DNA of 64,000 bases from Polluticaenibacter yanchengensis (GTDB lineage Bacteria > Bacteroidota > Bacteroidia > Chitinophagales > Chitinophagaceae). Shown here in pieces: positions 17,373 to 25,656 of this stretch (its first letter is position 1; the number at the start of each line of letters is the position of its first letter). The stretch is from assembly GCA_027854065.1 (NCBI GenBank), contig JAQGEF010000004.1:124001-188000 (forward strand), in the 5' to 3' direction. The notes under the pieces were generated by a model. It did not search any database. It was not told where the DNA came from and saw nothing but the letters and a program-made list of their open reading frames with translations. The position numbers and the translations under genes were made by a program.

Positions 17373-17548
17373 CCCAACTGCCGCCTCCTTCAGTAGCCCG
17401 CTTGCCAATGATTCATTAAGCCCATCCAACCCGGCAGTTGGGCCGGGCTATACGCAGTACTCCTCGGCGGCAGATCAGTTTTCAAAGCTCCGCTATCCAT
17501 AACCGTTTATGCCGCCTGTGGGGTACTTGCTGCTATCCCTCACCCGCG
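17373..17548 (+). repeat. Family B structured repeat, copy B2
   Basis: First hairpin: CCCAACTGCCG (17373-17383) and its perfect complement CGGCAGTTGGG (17432-17442). Second hairpin: 17454-17471 (GCAGTACTCCTCGGCGGC) pairs with 17511-17530 (GCCGCCTGTGGGGTACTTGC). The conserved words CGGGCTAT.CGCAGTACTCC and GGGGTACT..GCTGCTATCCCTCA match B1 closely, while the first-hairpin arms are unrelated to those of B1 and B3. No gene lies in this stretch. Confidence 0.75.
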
Positions 17549-17701
17549 CCCGTGCAAAGCCCCACTAAAAAATGCTTTCACACCTGTGGCCAGACATCGA
17601 CAGACAAGCGCAAATACATTTAAATAAAATACAATATAAAAAATATTTCAGCAGACAACCTGCATTTTTTATTTTATTATTTCCCTAACAACAGTTTAGG
17701 A

Positions 17702-17730
17702 TACCTTTGTGCATCTTTTTTAATAAATTT
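17702..17730 (+). promoter_or_regulatory. Two candidate -7 boxes upstream of the 140-aa secreted protein
   Basis: TACCTTTG at 17702-17709 and TAAATTTG at 17723-17730 are both perfect TAnnTTTG matches in a very AT-rich leader. They may be tandem promoters for the gene at 17771. Confidence 0.4.
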
Positions 17731-17770
17731 GTCCATATTATAAAAAATATTCACAATATCAGCAACATAA

Positions 17771-18193
17771 GTGTTTAAGACCTACAAACATATAAAATTC
17801 AGTTTCTTACTCGTAATTGTATTACAGTTACTATTAAGCAATGTATATGGGTCAGGTTTTAAATCCATATCTCCGTTTTTTTCCAAAGTACTAACGGAAA
17901 AAAAACATGTTTGCAAAAACATTTACCACACACAATTATCATCAGACCATGATTATGATACCGAAATTTCTGTAGACGAACGCGATATTGAATCCGAAGA
18001 ATGCGCCATCAGGAATAACAGGGAGAGTATCATTAATATCCAGGTAGAAGACTTTAAGCTGATGACAGCTTTTTTCGACATCTGGTTCTCAGAATTTACA
18101 GAAAAATGTACCAACTTGCATTACATACAATTGAATGCAGCCATACCCCAGCCTACTTATTACAACCATTTATTTAGACAAACATTGTTCTAA
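17771..18193 (+). CDS. Small predicted exported protein, unknown function
   Basis: 140 residues from a GTG start. A hydrophobic signal sequence covers about 8-27 (ending NVYG), and the mature part is acidic in the middle (SVDERDIESEECAIRN) with three cysteines and an aromatic-rich end (TYYNHLFRQTLF). No known domain is recognised. It lies 152 bases ahead of the RND adaptor gene in the same direction; because a palindrome and a new leader intervene, co-transcription is possible but unproven. The GTG start is uncertain, as no ATG occurs before the signal sequence. Confidence 0.55.
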   Translation: MFKTYKHIKFSFLLVIVLQLLLSNVYGSGFKSISPFFSKVLTEKKHVCKNIYHTQLSSDHDYDTEISVDERDIESEECAIRNNRESIINIQVEDFKLMTAFFDIWFSEFTEKCTNLHYIQLNAAIPQPTYYNHLFRQTLF

Positions 18194-18298
18194 ATAATCC
18201 CCGCTTTTCATTTATTGTATCTATACACCGGCATACTTCATTTCACATAATGAAGCACCGTTATTTTCATTTATATCAGTTTTCATATTAAAACAAGT

Positions 18299-18317
18299 TG
18301 TAAGATATTTTCTTACA
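18299..18317 (+). promoter_or_regulatory. Operator-like palindrome ahead of the RND efflux operon
   Basis: TGTAAGATATTTTCTTACA is a 7-bp inverted repeat with a 5-base centre, 29 bases upstream of the adaptor ATG. Position and symmetry suit a repressor site (for example a TetR- or MarR-type regulator), but no regulator gene lies next to the operon. A weak hairpin is the alternative reading. Confidence 0.35.
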
Positions 18318-18345
18318 CATTTTCACATACATACATTTAAGAAAC

Positions 18346-19470
18346 ATGAGAAATTCCCTTTTTTATGGCTATTTGTTATTAACCATAGCCATGGTAGGAT
18401 GCAAAGCCAAAGGAAATGTAACGAAGGAAGAAGACGTTCAGGCTTTTTCCGTTATCACGGTGGAACAGCGCGACACCACCATCAACAAAGGTTATGTTAC
18501 TACCATTGAAGCCATTAAAAACGTTGAAATCAGGGCCAAAGTAAATGGATTCATAGAAAAAATATGGGTCGATGAAGGACAGCCGGTAAAACAGGGCCAG
18601 CTATTATTCACCATCAATAACCCTGAGTTTGCCGTACAGCTGGCCAAAGCAAGGGCCAGTGTATCATTGGCAAACGCCGAGCTCAGGACCACCGAACTGG
18701 AGCTGGTGCGGGTAAAAACACTCGTGGACAAAAATGTTTTGACCAAATCCGAAATTGATTTAGCAGATGCAAAAATAAAAGCGGCCAAAGCAAAATTAGC
18801 AGAAGCCCACGCCCTGGAAGAAGAAGCCCAGATACACCTGTCGCTGTTACAGATAAAAGCGCCCTTTAGCGGCAGCATCAACAGGATTCCTTTAAAACTG
18901 GGCAGCCTGGTAGAAGTAGGCAGCTTACTGACCACGGCCAGCGATCTTAGCGATGTTTATGCTTATTTCCATGTTTCGGAAAACGAATACCTCAATTTAG
19001 CGTCCACCAATGCCAATCTTGCCGCTTTAAAAAAGTCTGTCACCTTAAAACTTGCGGACGGTACCGATTATAAAGACACCGGTATTATAGAAACAATGGA
19101 AGGTGAATTCGACCAGACCACAGGTGCGATTGCTTTCCGTGCAAAATTTCCCAACGATGCCAAATTACTGAAACACGGCTCAACCGGCAGTATCAATATT
19201 ACATCCAGGGAAGACGACGCCATACTGGTACCTCAGAAATCCATAATGGAAATCCAGGACAGGCAGTTCGTATTTGTAATGGACGCGTCGAACAAAGTAT
19301 CAATGCGTGGTATCGAAACATCGTCCCGTATCGATGAATTTTTCTTACTCAAATCCGGCCTGAAGCCCGGTGATAAAATTGTGTACGAAGGTGTAATGAA
19401 CATTAAAGAAGGTGCCAAAATTGCCCCTAAAATGATTACACTGGAGTCCGTTCTCAATTCCAGGTTTTAA
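18346..19470 (+). CDS. RND efflux periplasmic adaptor (membrane fusion) lipoprotein
   Basis: Links the inner-membrane pump to the outer-membrane channel. 374 residues. Lipobox AMVGC with acylated Cys19. The first half-lipoyl segment is around GFIEKIWVDEGQPVKQGQLL (residues 65-85), followed by an alpha-helical hairpin of about 80 residues (KARASVSLANAELRTTE ... AEAHALEEEAQ), the second lipoyl half (IKAPFSGSINRIPLKLGSLV) and beta-barrel domains with VPQKSIMEIQ. It is first of three efflux genes (18346-24496). The gap to the permease is 200 bases and contains repeat A2, unusual for genes that must be made together. Confidence 0.94.
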   Translation: MRNSLFYGYLLLTIAMVGCKAKGNVTKEEDVQAFSVITVEQRDTTINKGYVTTIEAIKNVEIRAKVNGFIEKIWVDEGQPVKQGQLLFTINNPEFAVQLAKARASVSLANAELRTTELELVRVKTLVDKNVLTKSEIDLADAKIKAAKAKLAEAHALEEEAQIHLSLLQIKAPFSGSINRIPLKLGSLVEVGSLLTTASDLSDVYAYFHVSENEYLNLASTNANLAALKKSVTLKLADGTDYKDTGIIETMEGEFDQTTGAIAFRAKFPNDAKLLKHGSTGSINITSREDDAILVPQKSIMEIQDRQFVFVMDASNKVSMRGIETSSRIDEFFLLKSGLKPGDKIVYEGVMNIKEGAKIAPKMITLESVLNSRF

Positions 19471-19524
19471 TATTTGTGAGTGCTGCAATGTATTTCGCTG
19501 TTCATTAGCATTACAAATACCGAA

Positions 19525-19638
19525 GGGCTGCCGGATGCAACGGGCGGCTGCACAGCAGCCGGTGCAACGCACGGAGCGCAGCGAACCCCAACGCAGCCGG
19601 ATATAACGCACCATAAAGAACGACAAGGCGAAAGCCCC
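19525..19638 (+). repeat. Family A structured repeat, copy A2 (short form)
   Basis: Starts GGGCTGCCGG, contains hairpin GGCTG-cacag-CAGCC, the GGTGCAACGCACGGAGCGCAGCGAACCCC block and a GCAGCCGGA word, and ends GAAAGCCCCAAAT. It is inserted between the adaptor and permease genes and ends 33 bases before the permease ATG, so it lies inside the operon transcript. Confidence 0.65.
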
Positions 19639-19670
19639 AAATTATTATTAATACCACTATTATATCAATC

Positions 19671-22600
19671 ATGGTTGAAACTTTTATACGACGCCCCGTA
19701 CTCTCCCTGGTAATATCAATTATTATTACCTTACTGGGTGTTTTAGCATTATTTACACTCCCGATTACACAGTTTCCGGACATTGTGCCGCCCTCTGTAA
19801 CCGTTACCGCCAACTATAACGGCGCCAATGCGGAAGTATGTGCCAATGCCGTTTCCACACCTTTGGAACGCGCCATTAACGGCGTACCCGGCATGACCTA
19901 TATGACCAGTACCAGCAGTAACAACGGTACCACTATTATCACGGTCTTTTTTGAAGTAGGGACCGACCCGGACCTGGCAGCTGTAAACGTTCAGAACCGT
20001 GTAACCACCGTACTGGACGAACTACCGGAAGAAGTGATAAAAGCCGGCGTAGTTACTGAAAAAGAGGTGAACAGTATGCTGCTTTACCTGAATATTTTTA
20101 GCCAGGACAATGAAGCCACCGAAGAGTTTATATACAACTTTGCGGACATCAACGTTTTGCCGGAGTTAAAAAGGATTGACGGTGTCGGTTTTGCACAGAT
20201 CATGGGCGTGCGGGATTACAGTATGCGCGTATGGCTGAAACCGGACCGCATGCTGGCTTACAATATTTCTGCAGATGAAGTGATAGAAGGCCTGCGTAAA
20301 CAAAACGTAGAAGCTGCGCCGGGCGTAGCCGGTAAAAACTCCGGCAGAGATAAGCAGGTGATGCAATATGTACTGAAATACACCGGAAAATTTAACCAGC
20401 CTGATGAATATGAGAACATCGTATTGCGTGCAGAACCGGATGGTTCCCTGCTGAAACTTAAACATATTGCCGATGTGGAATTTGGTACACTCAGCTATGA
20501 TATGGCATCCAAAACTGATGGTCGGCCTTCTGCCTCCATCATGATCAAACAACGCCCGGGTTCCAACGCCAGTGAGATCATCGATAATATTAAGGCCAAA
20601 ATGGCTGAACTGAAAGAAGATGCGTTTCCGCCTAAAATGGAATACAACTATGCTTACGACGTATCCCGTTTCCTGGATGCCAGTATCAGTAAAGTGGTTG
20701 CCACTTTAATAGAAGCACTGATCCTTGTATTCATCGTTATCTTTATTTTCTTACAGGATTTCCGTTCTACATTAATACCGGCACTGGCCGTACCGGTGGC
20801 CTTGGTGGGCACGCTCGCATTTATGCTCGCATTAGGATTCTCCATTAATATCCTTACGCTTTTCGCATTAGTACTGGCCATTGGTATTGTGGTGGATAAT
20901 GCCATTGTAGTAGTGGAAGCCGTGCATGTAAAAATGACCGAAGACCATTTATCTCCCATGGACGCTACCATTAGCGCCATGAAGGAAATAAGTGGTGCCA
21001 TTATAGCCATTACCCTGGTAATGTCAGCCGTATTTATACCCGTAGCATTCTTAAGTGGCCCTGTGGGTGTATTCTATCGCCAGTTCTCTTTAACACTGGC
21101 TATTTCCATCTTCATTTCCGGTATCAACGCCTTAACGCTGACCCCTGCATTATGCGCTATTATGCTGAAACATAATACCCATAAAAAGAGAGGCATCATT
21201 CAGAAGTTCTTCGATAAATTCAATTTTGCCTATAACAAAACAGAGAGAAAGTACGGGAATATTGTAACTAAAATTGCAGCCCGTAAGCCGGTGACATTAG
21301 TCTTGCTGGTCGTATTTGGCATTGCGGTTTGGGCTACGGGCAAAGTGTTGCCATCCGGTTTTATTCCTACAGAGGACCAGAGTATGGTAAACGTGAATGT
21401 GACCACACCACCGGGTAGCACTGTAGAACGTGCAGAGAAGATCTTAGACTCTATTGAAGTGATTTCCAAATCTATAGAATCAGTTGAAAACATCAGTATC
21501 CTGGCGGGTTACAGCTTAATGAGTGAAATTACCGGTGCGTCTTACGGGATGGCCATGATTAACTTAAAGCCATGGGACAAACGCACGCAAACAATAGAAC
21601 AGGTAATGGCTGAGCTAAAAGAAAAGACAAAGCATTTGACGGATGGCCAGATCGAATTTTTCTCACCGCCAACTGTACCTGGCTTTGGTAACGCCAGCGG
21701 TTATGAAGTGCGTTTATTAGATAAAAACCGTGGCAATACTCTAAAGCAAACTTCCGATGTGACACAAATGTTTTTGGAAGAACTGCGCAAAGAACCGGCT
21801 ATTGCCACCGCATCAACCAGCTTTGACCCTACATTTCCACAATACATTATTCATGTGGACCAGGATATGGCAGCTAAAAAAGGTATTAATATAGATAATG
21901 CCATGAATAACCTGCAATCCCTGGTAGGTAGTTTTTATGCAACCAACTTTATCCGCTTCGGACAAATGTATAAAGTGATGATCCAGGCATTGCCGCAATA
22001 CCGCAGCAAACCGGAAGACCTGTTGAGCTTATATGTGAAGAACGACCTTAACGAAATGGTACCTTACTCAACATTTATCAGGCTGGAGCGCATTTACGGA
22101 CCGGAACAGATCACCCGTTATAATATGTACACGGCTGCCATGATCACCGGTGATGCCGCACTTGGCTATACCACCGGTGAAGCCATTGAAGCCATCAAAA
22201 AAGTAGCGGAAGATAAACTGCCGAAAGGCTATACTTACGAATGGAGTGGTATGACCCGGGAGCAGGTATTATCCGGCAACCAGGCAACAGGTATTTTCAT
22301 TATCTGTTTAATATTTGTGTATCTTTTATTAGCGGCCCAATACGAAAGTTTCATGCTGCCGATGCCTGTAATCCTGTCCTTACCAACAGGTATTTTCGGC
22401 ACCTTCCTGTTCTTAAAATTATTAGGGCTTGAAAACAATATTTATGCGCAGGTTTCCCTGGTCATGTTAATTGGTTTGCTGAGTAAGAACGCCATCTTAA
22501 TTGTGGAAGTGGCCATTCAGCGCCGCAAGGAAGGCCACCCTATCCTGCAGGCAGCCAGAGAAGCCGCAGTATCGCGTTTGCGCCCGATTTTAATGACTTC

Positions 22601-22823
22601 GTTCGCCTTTATTGCCGGTTTGATCCCGTTGTGTATTGCAACAGGTGCCGGGGCCATGGGTAACCGTTCTATTGGTACGGCTGCTGCAGGCGGCATGCTG
22701 GTAGGAACCATTTTCGGGGTAATTATCATACCTGGTTTGTACGTCATTTTTGCCGGTCTGGCGGAGCCCAAACGGAAGAAGAAAATAACGAATTCCCACG
22801 GTGCGGAAATGCACCAGGCGTAA
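19671..22823 (+). CDS. RND multidrug efflux permease (HAE1/AcrB type)
   Basis: Proton-driven inner-membrane pump of 1050 residues, the standard AcrB length. Twelve membrane segments in the usual 1 + 5 + 1 + 5 pattern with two large periplasmic loops. It begins MVETFIRRPVLSLVISI. TM4 holds GIVVDNAIVVVE: Asp409 is kept, but the next residue is Asn410 where AcrB has Asp408. TM10 holds the essential Lys in LLSKNAILIVE. It is the middle gene of the adaptor-permease-channel set. The substrate cannot be told; Bacteroidota pumps of this type commonly export drugs, bile salts or detergents. Confidence 0.96.
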   Translation: MVETFIRRPVLSLVISIIITLLGVLALFTLPITQFPDIVPPSVTVTANYNGANAEVCANAVSTPLERAINGVPGMTYMTSTSSNNGTTIITVFFEVGTDPDLAAVNVQNRVTTVLDELPEEVIKAGVVTEKEVNSMLLYLNIFSQDNEATEEFIYNFADINVLPELKRIDGVGFAQIMGVRDYSMRVWLKPDRMLAYNISADEVIEGLRKQNVEAAPGVAGKNSGRDKQVMQYVLKYTGKFNQPDEYENIVLRAEPDGSLLKLKHIADVEFGTLSYDMASKTDGRPSASIMIKQRPGSNASEIIDNIKAKMAELKEDAFPPKMEYNYAYDVSRFLDASISKVVATLIEALILVFIVIFIFLQDFRSTLIPALAVPVALVGTLAFMLALGFSINILTLFALVLAIGIVVDNAIVVVEAVHVKMTEDHLSPMDATISAMKEISGAIIAITLVMSAVFIPVAFLSGPVGVFYRQFSLTLAISIFISGINALTLTPALCAIMLKHNTHKKRGIIQKFFDKFNFAYNKTERKYGNIVTKIAARKPVTLVLLVVFGIAVWATGKVLPSGFIPTEDQSMVNVNVTTPPGSTVERAEKILDSIEVISKSIESVENISILAGYSLMSEITGASYGMAMINLKPWDKRTQTIEQVMAELKEKTKHLTDGQIEFFSPPTVPGFGNASGYEVRLLDKNRGNTLKQTSDVTQMFLEELRKEPAIATASTSFDPTFPQYIIHVDQDMAAKKGINIDNAMNNLQSLVGSFYATNFIRFGQMYKVMIQALPQYRSKPEDLLSLYVKNDLNEMVPYSTFIRLERIYGPEQITRYNMYTAAMITGDAALGYTTGEAIEAIKKVAEDKLPKGYTYEWSGMTREQVLSGNQATGIFIICLIFVYLLLAAQYESFMLPMPVILSLPTGIFGTFLFLKLLGLENNIYAQVSLVMLIGLLSKNAILIVEVAIQRRKEGHPILQAAREAAVSRLRPILMTSFAFIAGLIPLCIATGAGAMGNRSIGTAAAGGMLVGTIFGVIIIPGLYVIFAGLAEPKRKKKITNSHGAEMHQA

Positions 22824-22830
22824 TGGTTGA

Positions 22831-23019
22831 AGATACTTCGCTGCGTTCAGAATGACCCGTATAAAAGATAAACAATTCTTTGATTGCGGTCATTTTGACG
22901 AGATAAAATTGAAGTTCTTTTAAAATTGAATAGACCGAGGAAAAATCTCCTGGCTAGTACTGAAAAGATAAAAATCTACATAAGTCATATCTCCTCCCTG
23001 GAGGGGCAGGGGTGGGTTA
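22831..23019 (+). repeat. Cluster of three short intergenic repeat words inside the RND operon
   Basis: The 218-base gap before the channel gene contains AGATACTTCGCTGCGTTCAG at 22831-22850 (running into AATGAC), GGTCATTTTGACGAG at 22889-22903 with GACCGAGGAAAAATCTCC at 22932-22950, and CTCCCTGGAGGGGCAGGGG around 22994-23012. These resemble widely scattered intergenic repeat words of bacterial genomes of this group (recognised from memory, not searched). None codes for protein. Confidence 0.45.
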
Positions 23020-23041
23020 AAAATATAAAACGAGATTAACA

Positions 23042-24496
23042 ATGATTAGTAAAAATATTAGCTGGAAACACTGGGCCATTGCGGCGTCCTGTGCATTGGT
23101 AGTAAGTTGTAAACTGCCGGAGCCATTGCAAACACCAACCGTAAAAGCATTGCCAACTAATTACGACACAGAAAATGCGACAGACAGCAATACGGTAGCG
23201 CAAAAAGTATGGCGGGATTTTTTTACCGACAAACACCTGGTAAACCTGATCAATACGGCACTTTCCGATAACCTGGATCTGCGCATTGCCCAGCAGCGGG
23301 TACAATCTGCCAATGCCGTTTTGTTGTCGGCAAAAGGCGCTATGCAGCCATTGGTAAACGGTGTCCTCAATACGCAGTTTGACAAGTTTGGTAAATACAC
23401 CGCAACGGGTGTTGGCAACTTCGATACCAACCTTTCGCAGAATATAGAGGAAAAACAAAAGATCAATGAAGACTTTACCCCGGACCTGTTTATTGGCTTG
23501 CGGAGTAACTGGGAGATAGACCTTTGGGGAAAACTTAAAAACAGGAAGTATGCCGCCATCAACCGCCTGCTTGCCAGCGAACAGGAAGTTAAATTAGCCA
23601 CTACTGTTCTGGTTGCAGAAGTTGCTTCTGCCTATTATGATTTACTGGCGGTAGATTATGAACTGAATGTGATCCGTAAGAACATCAAGCTCCAGGAATC
23701 CGCATTGGATATTATGAAGATTCAGAAAGAAACCGGTCGTGCAACAGAATTAGCCGTGCAGCAATTCAGGGCACAATTGCTGAATACACAGGCACTGGAA
23801 CATACGGCTAAGCAACAGATCGTTATTACAGAAAACTACCTGAACACACTGGTAGGCAGGTACCCGCAGAAAATTACAAGAGATACTTCTTTCCTGCGCC
23901 AGAAATTACCAAACATGGTGCAGACAGGATTTTCATCTGAATTATTAAATAACCGCCCGGATATCCGCTCGGCTGAATTGGAAATGGAAGCCGCAAAAGC
24001 AGATGTGGCAGCAGCAAGAAAAGCATTCTTTCCATCGCTCACACTATCACCACAGGTCGGCTTTAACTCCTTTAGCGCCGGTACATGGTTCGATCCGAAA
24101 TCCATCGTTTACGGTGTTTTAGGAGGCGTATCTGCACCCTTAATTAACCAGAAGGGATTAAAAGCCGATCACCAGATGGCTTCGGCAAAAGCCAATGAGT
24201 CTGTTTATAATTATCAGAAAAGCCTGATAAACGGCTTCAGCGAAGTGGTGACCAATCTCAATAATATTAAAAATGCGCAAGGTTATTTCAATACCAAAGA
24301 GAAGGAACTGAACGAACTGAACAAATCCATAACCACGGCCAGGGAATTATACCTGAGTGGTTATGCGAACTACCTTGAAATTATTACTGCGCAAAAAGGC
24401 GCCCTGGAAGCAGAACTGGCACTGGCCAGTAGCAAACGTAATTTATTTATCAGTGCCATTCATTTGTATCGCAGTTTAGGCGGCGGCTGGCAGTAA
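23042..24496 (+). CDS. TolC/NodT-family outer-membrane efflux lipoprotein
   Basis: Outer-membrane channel of the tripartite pump, 484 residues. Lipobox ALVVSC with Cys at about 21. Two repeated outer-membrane-efflux units: the first with SDNLDLRIAQQRVQSANAVL, the second with NNRPDIRSAELEMEAAKADV AARKAFFPSL-type helices and the strand pair GFNSF ... ASGYANYLEIITAQ. It completes the set with 18346 and 19671. An intrinsic terminator follows at 24518-24552 and closes the operon. Confidence 0.95.
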   Translation: MISKNISWKHWAIAASCALVVSCKLPEPLQTPTVKALPTNYDTENATDSNTVAQKVWRDFFTDKHLVNLINTALSDNLDLRIAQQRVQSANAVLLSAKGAMQPLVNGVLNTQFDKFGKYTATGVGNFDTNLSQNIEEKQKINEDFTPDLFIGLRSNWEIDLWGKLKNRKYAAINRLLASEQEVKLATTVLVAEVASAYYDLLAVDYELNVIRKNIKLQESALDIMKIQKETGRATELAVQQFRAQLLNTQALEHTAKQQIVITENYLNTLVGRYPQKITRDTSFLRQKLPNMVQTGFSSELLNNRPDIRSAELEMEAAKADVAAARKAFFPSLTLSPQVGFNSFSAGTWFDPKSIVYGVLGGVSAPLINQKGLKADHQMASAKANESVYNYQKSLINGFSEVVTNLNNIKNAQGYFNTKEKELNELNKSITTARELYLSGYANYLEIITAQKGALEAELALASSKRNLFISAIHLYRSLGGGWQ

Positions 24497-24517
24497 TCGC
24501 TGTCATTGTAAAAAATC

Positions 24518-24552
24518 AAAGCGCATTCTGAATGGAATGCGCTTTAATTTTT
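24518..24552 (+). terminator. Intrinsic terminator of the RND efflux operon
   Basis: AAAGCGCATT / AATGCGCTTT, a 10-bp perfect stem with an 8-base loop, followed by AATTTTTT. Confidence 0.87.
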
Positions 24553-24622
24553 TATTCAATAATTTACCGGCTATGGCATTCTAACCTTTCACTGTCTATA
24601 TCAAAATACAGCCCGGCAGAGC

Positions 24623-25201
24623 CTATTGCATAGGCGGCACCGGTGCCGGTACAATATTTTCTACAGGAGTTGTCGATTTCAGGAAGGCAAAAATGCACTC
24701 CAGATCTTCATCACTGATATTGATGTAATTCTGCCATGGCATTGGCGGCAACAAATCCCTGGAAGATTCTAACCCTTTATATTTACCGTTTTTCATAGCC
24801 CGTTTAAAATGTTCCAAAGACCAGTTTCCAATACCGGAAGCATCAGAAGTTAAATTCGATGCATAAGAAACGCCCCATGGTCCGGCATACGCTGTATTTT
24901 CACCGTTCATTACAGCAAAAGCGCCACTGCTGGCAGTGGCTTTATCATAGCCCTCAAATGGCCTGCTGGCATCATACCCGGATAACAATCTTTTTTCATC
25001 CAAAGCAGGGCCTTTAGGCGTCATCACTTTAGGAGTATGGCAATCATTGCAGCCCATGATCGTCACCAGGTACCTGCCCCTGGTAACAGAATCCAGTATT
25101 TTAATGTTATTGTCAGCAGGTTGATCTGCCGTTTTAGTACCGGTATCATTGGTACATGCCATCAGCATTACCAACGCGGTCAGGATAAATGTCGTTTTCA
25201 T
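24623..25201 (-). CDS. Mono-heme cytochrome c lipoprotein
   Basis: A 192-residue exported electron-transfer protein. Lipobox VMLMAC with Cys at about 16. Heme-binding CNDCH occurs once (YLVTIMGCNDCHTPK), and a distal methionine is likely in LLPPMPWQNY. The C-terminal helix (SDEDLECIFAFLKST) is typical of cytochrome c folds. The frame extends upstream to 25255, but the ATG at 25201 gives a proper signal sequence and is preferred. It converges on the efflux operon with a 126-base gap. The redox partner is unknown. Confidence 0.88.
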   Translation of the reverse strand: MKTTFILTALVMLMACTNDTGTKTADQPADNNIKILDSVTRGRYLVTIMGCNDCHTPKVMTPKGPALDEKRLLSGYDASRPFEGYDKATASSGAFAVMNGENTAYAGPWGVSYASNLTSDASGIGNWSLEHFKRAMKNGKYKGLESSRDLLPPMPWQNYINISDEDLECIFAFLKSTTPVENIVPAPVPPMQ

Positions 25202-25348
25202 TTTCAGTCGTCTTTTGGATTTAAAAAATATAAGTATTAACTGTGTTTGGATCAAGCAGTCAGCGATAAAGGATCAGAATGAACAAATCAAATATAAGTA
25301 ATTATTTCATATATTTAAGATTTATTATAAAGTACCAACCGGCAAATA

Positions 25349-25365
25349 GTGATTACAATAATCAC
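25349..25365 (+). promoter_or_regulatory. Palindrome next to a near-consensus -7 box
   Basis: GTGATTACAATAATCAC is a perfect 7-bp inverted repeat with a 3-base centre. It runs into CACCTTTG (25363-25370), a near match to TAnnTTTG, so a bound protein would cover the promoter. It would control the short frame at 25441. Confidence 0.3.
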
Positions 25366-25440
25366 CTTTGCGTTAACATACTCTATATTTCAACCCTTAG
25401 ACCACGATGCTATTTAACGTGAATATTGGATATTAAAAGC

Positions 25441-25599
25441 ATGAACGAACCATACAATAATTATTACATCCTGCAGACGTCCCCGCTCTGGCTCACACAT
25501 CATCACTGGTATATTTCAAAAGAAATGAGCGTACAAATCAACGACTCCCGTTTGTTACTCACAGGAACTTATCCTAATGGAAACATCATGACCCTTTGA
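25441..25599 (+). CDS. Possible 52-aa small protein
   Basis: An ATG-to-stop frame of 53 codons ending TGA, followed 3 bases later by a strong hairpin terminator and preceded by a palindrome and near-promoter at 25349-25370. The product is aromatic and His-rich (NNYYILQTSPLWLTHHHWYI) with no hydrophobic leader. The surroundings suit a real small gene. The sequence is not recognised and chance cannot be excluded for so short a frame. Confidence 0.35.
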   Translation: MNEPYNNYYILQTSPLWLTHHHWYISKEMSVQINDSRLLLTGTYPNGNIMTL

Positions 25600-25602
25600 G
25601 GC

Positions 25603-25645
25603 AAAAAAATACCGTCCGGTATTTTATACGGAACGGTATTTTTTA
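25603..25645. terminator. Bidirectional terminator between the small ORF and M28 peptidase
   Basis: AAAAAATACCGT / ACGGTATTTTTT, a 12-bp perfect stem enclosing a second small inverted repeat (CCGTA/TACGG-like). It is A-rich on the left and T-rich on the right, 12 bases from the stop codon of the minus-strand gene. Confidence 0.85.
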
Positions 25646-25656
25646 AAAAGGAAAGC

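Noticed and set aside
17438..17623. 61-codon frame
   Set aside because: Lies inside family B copy B2.
19480..19713. 77-codon frame between the adaptor and permease genes
   Set aside because: It is the translation of repeat A2 and runs into the permease start in another frame.
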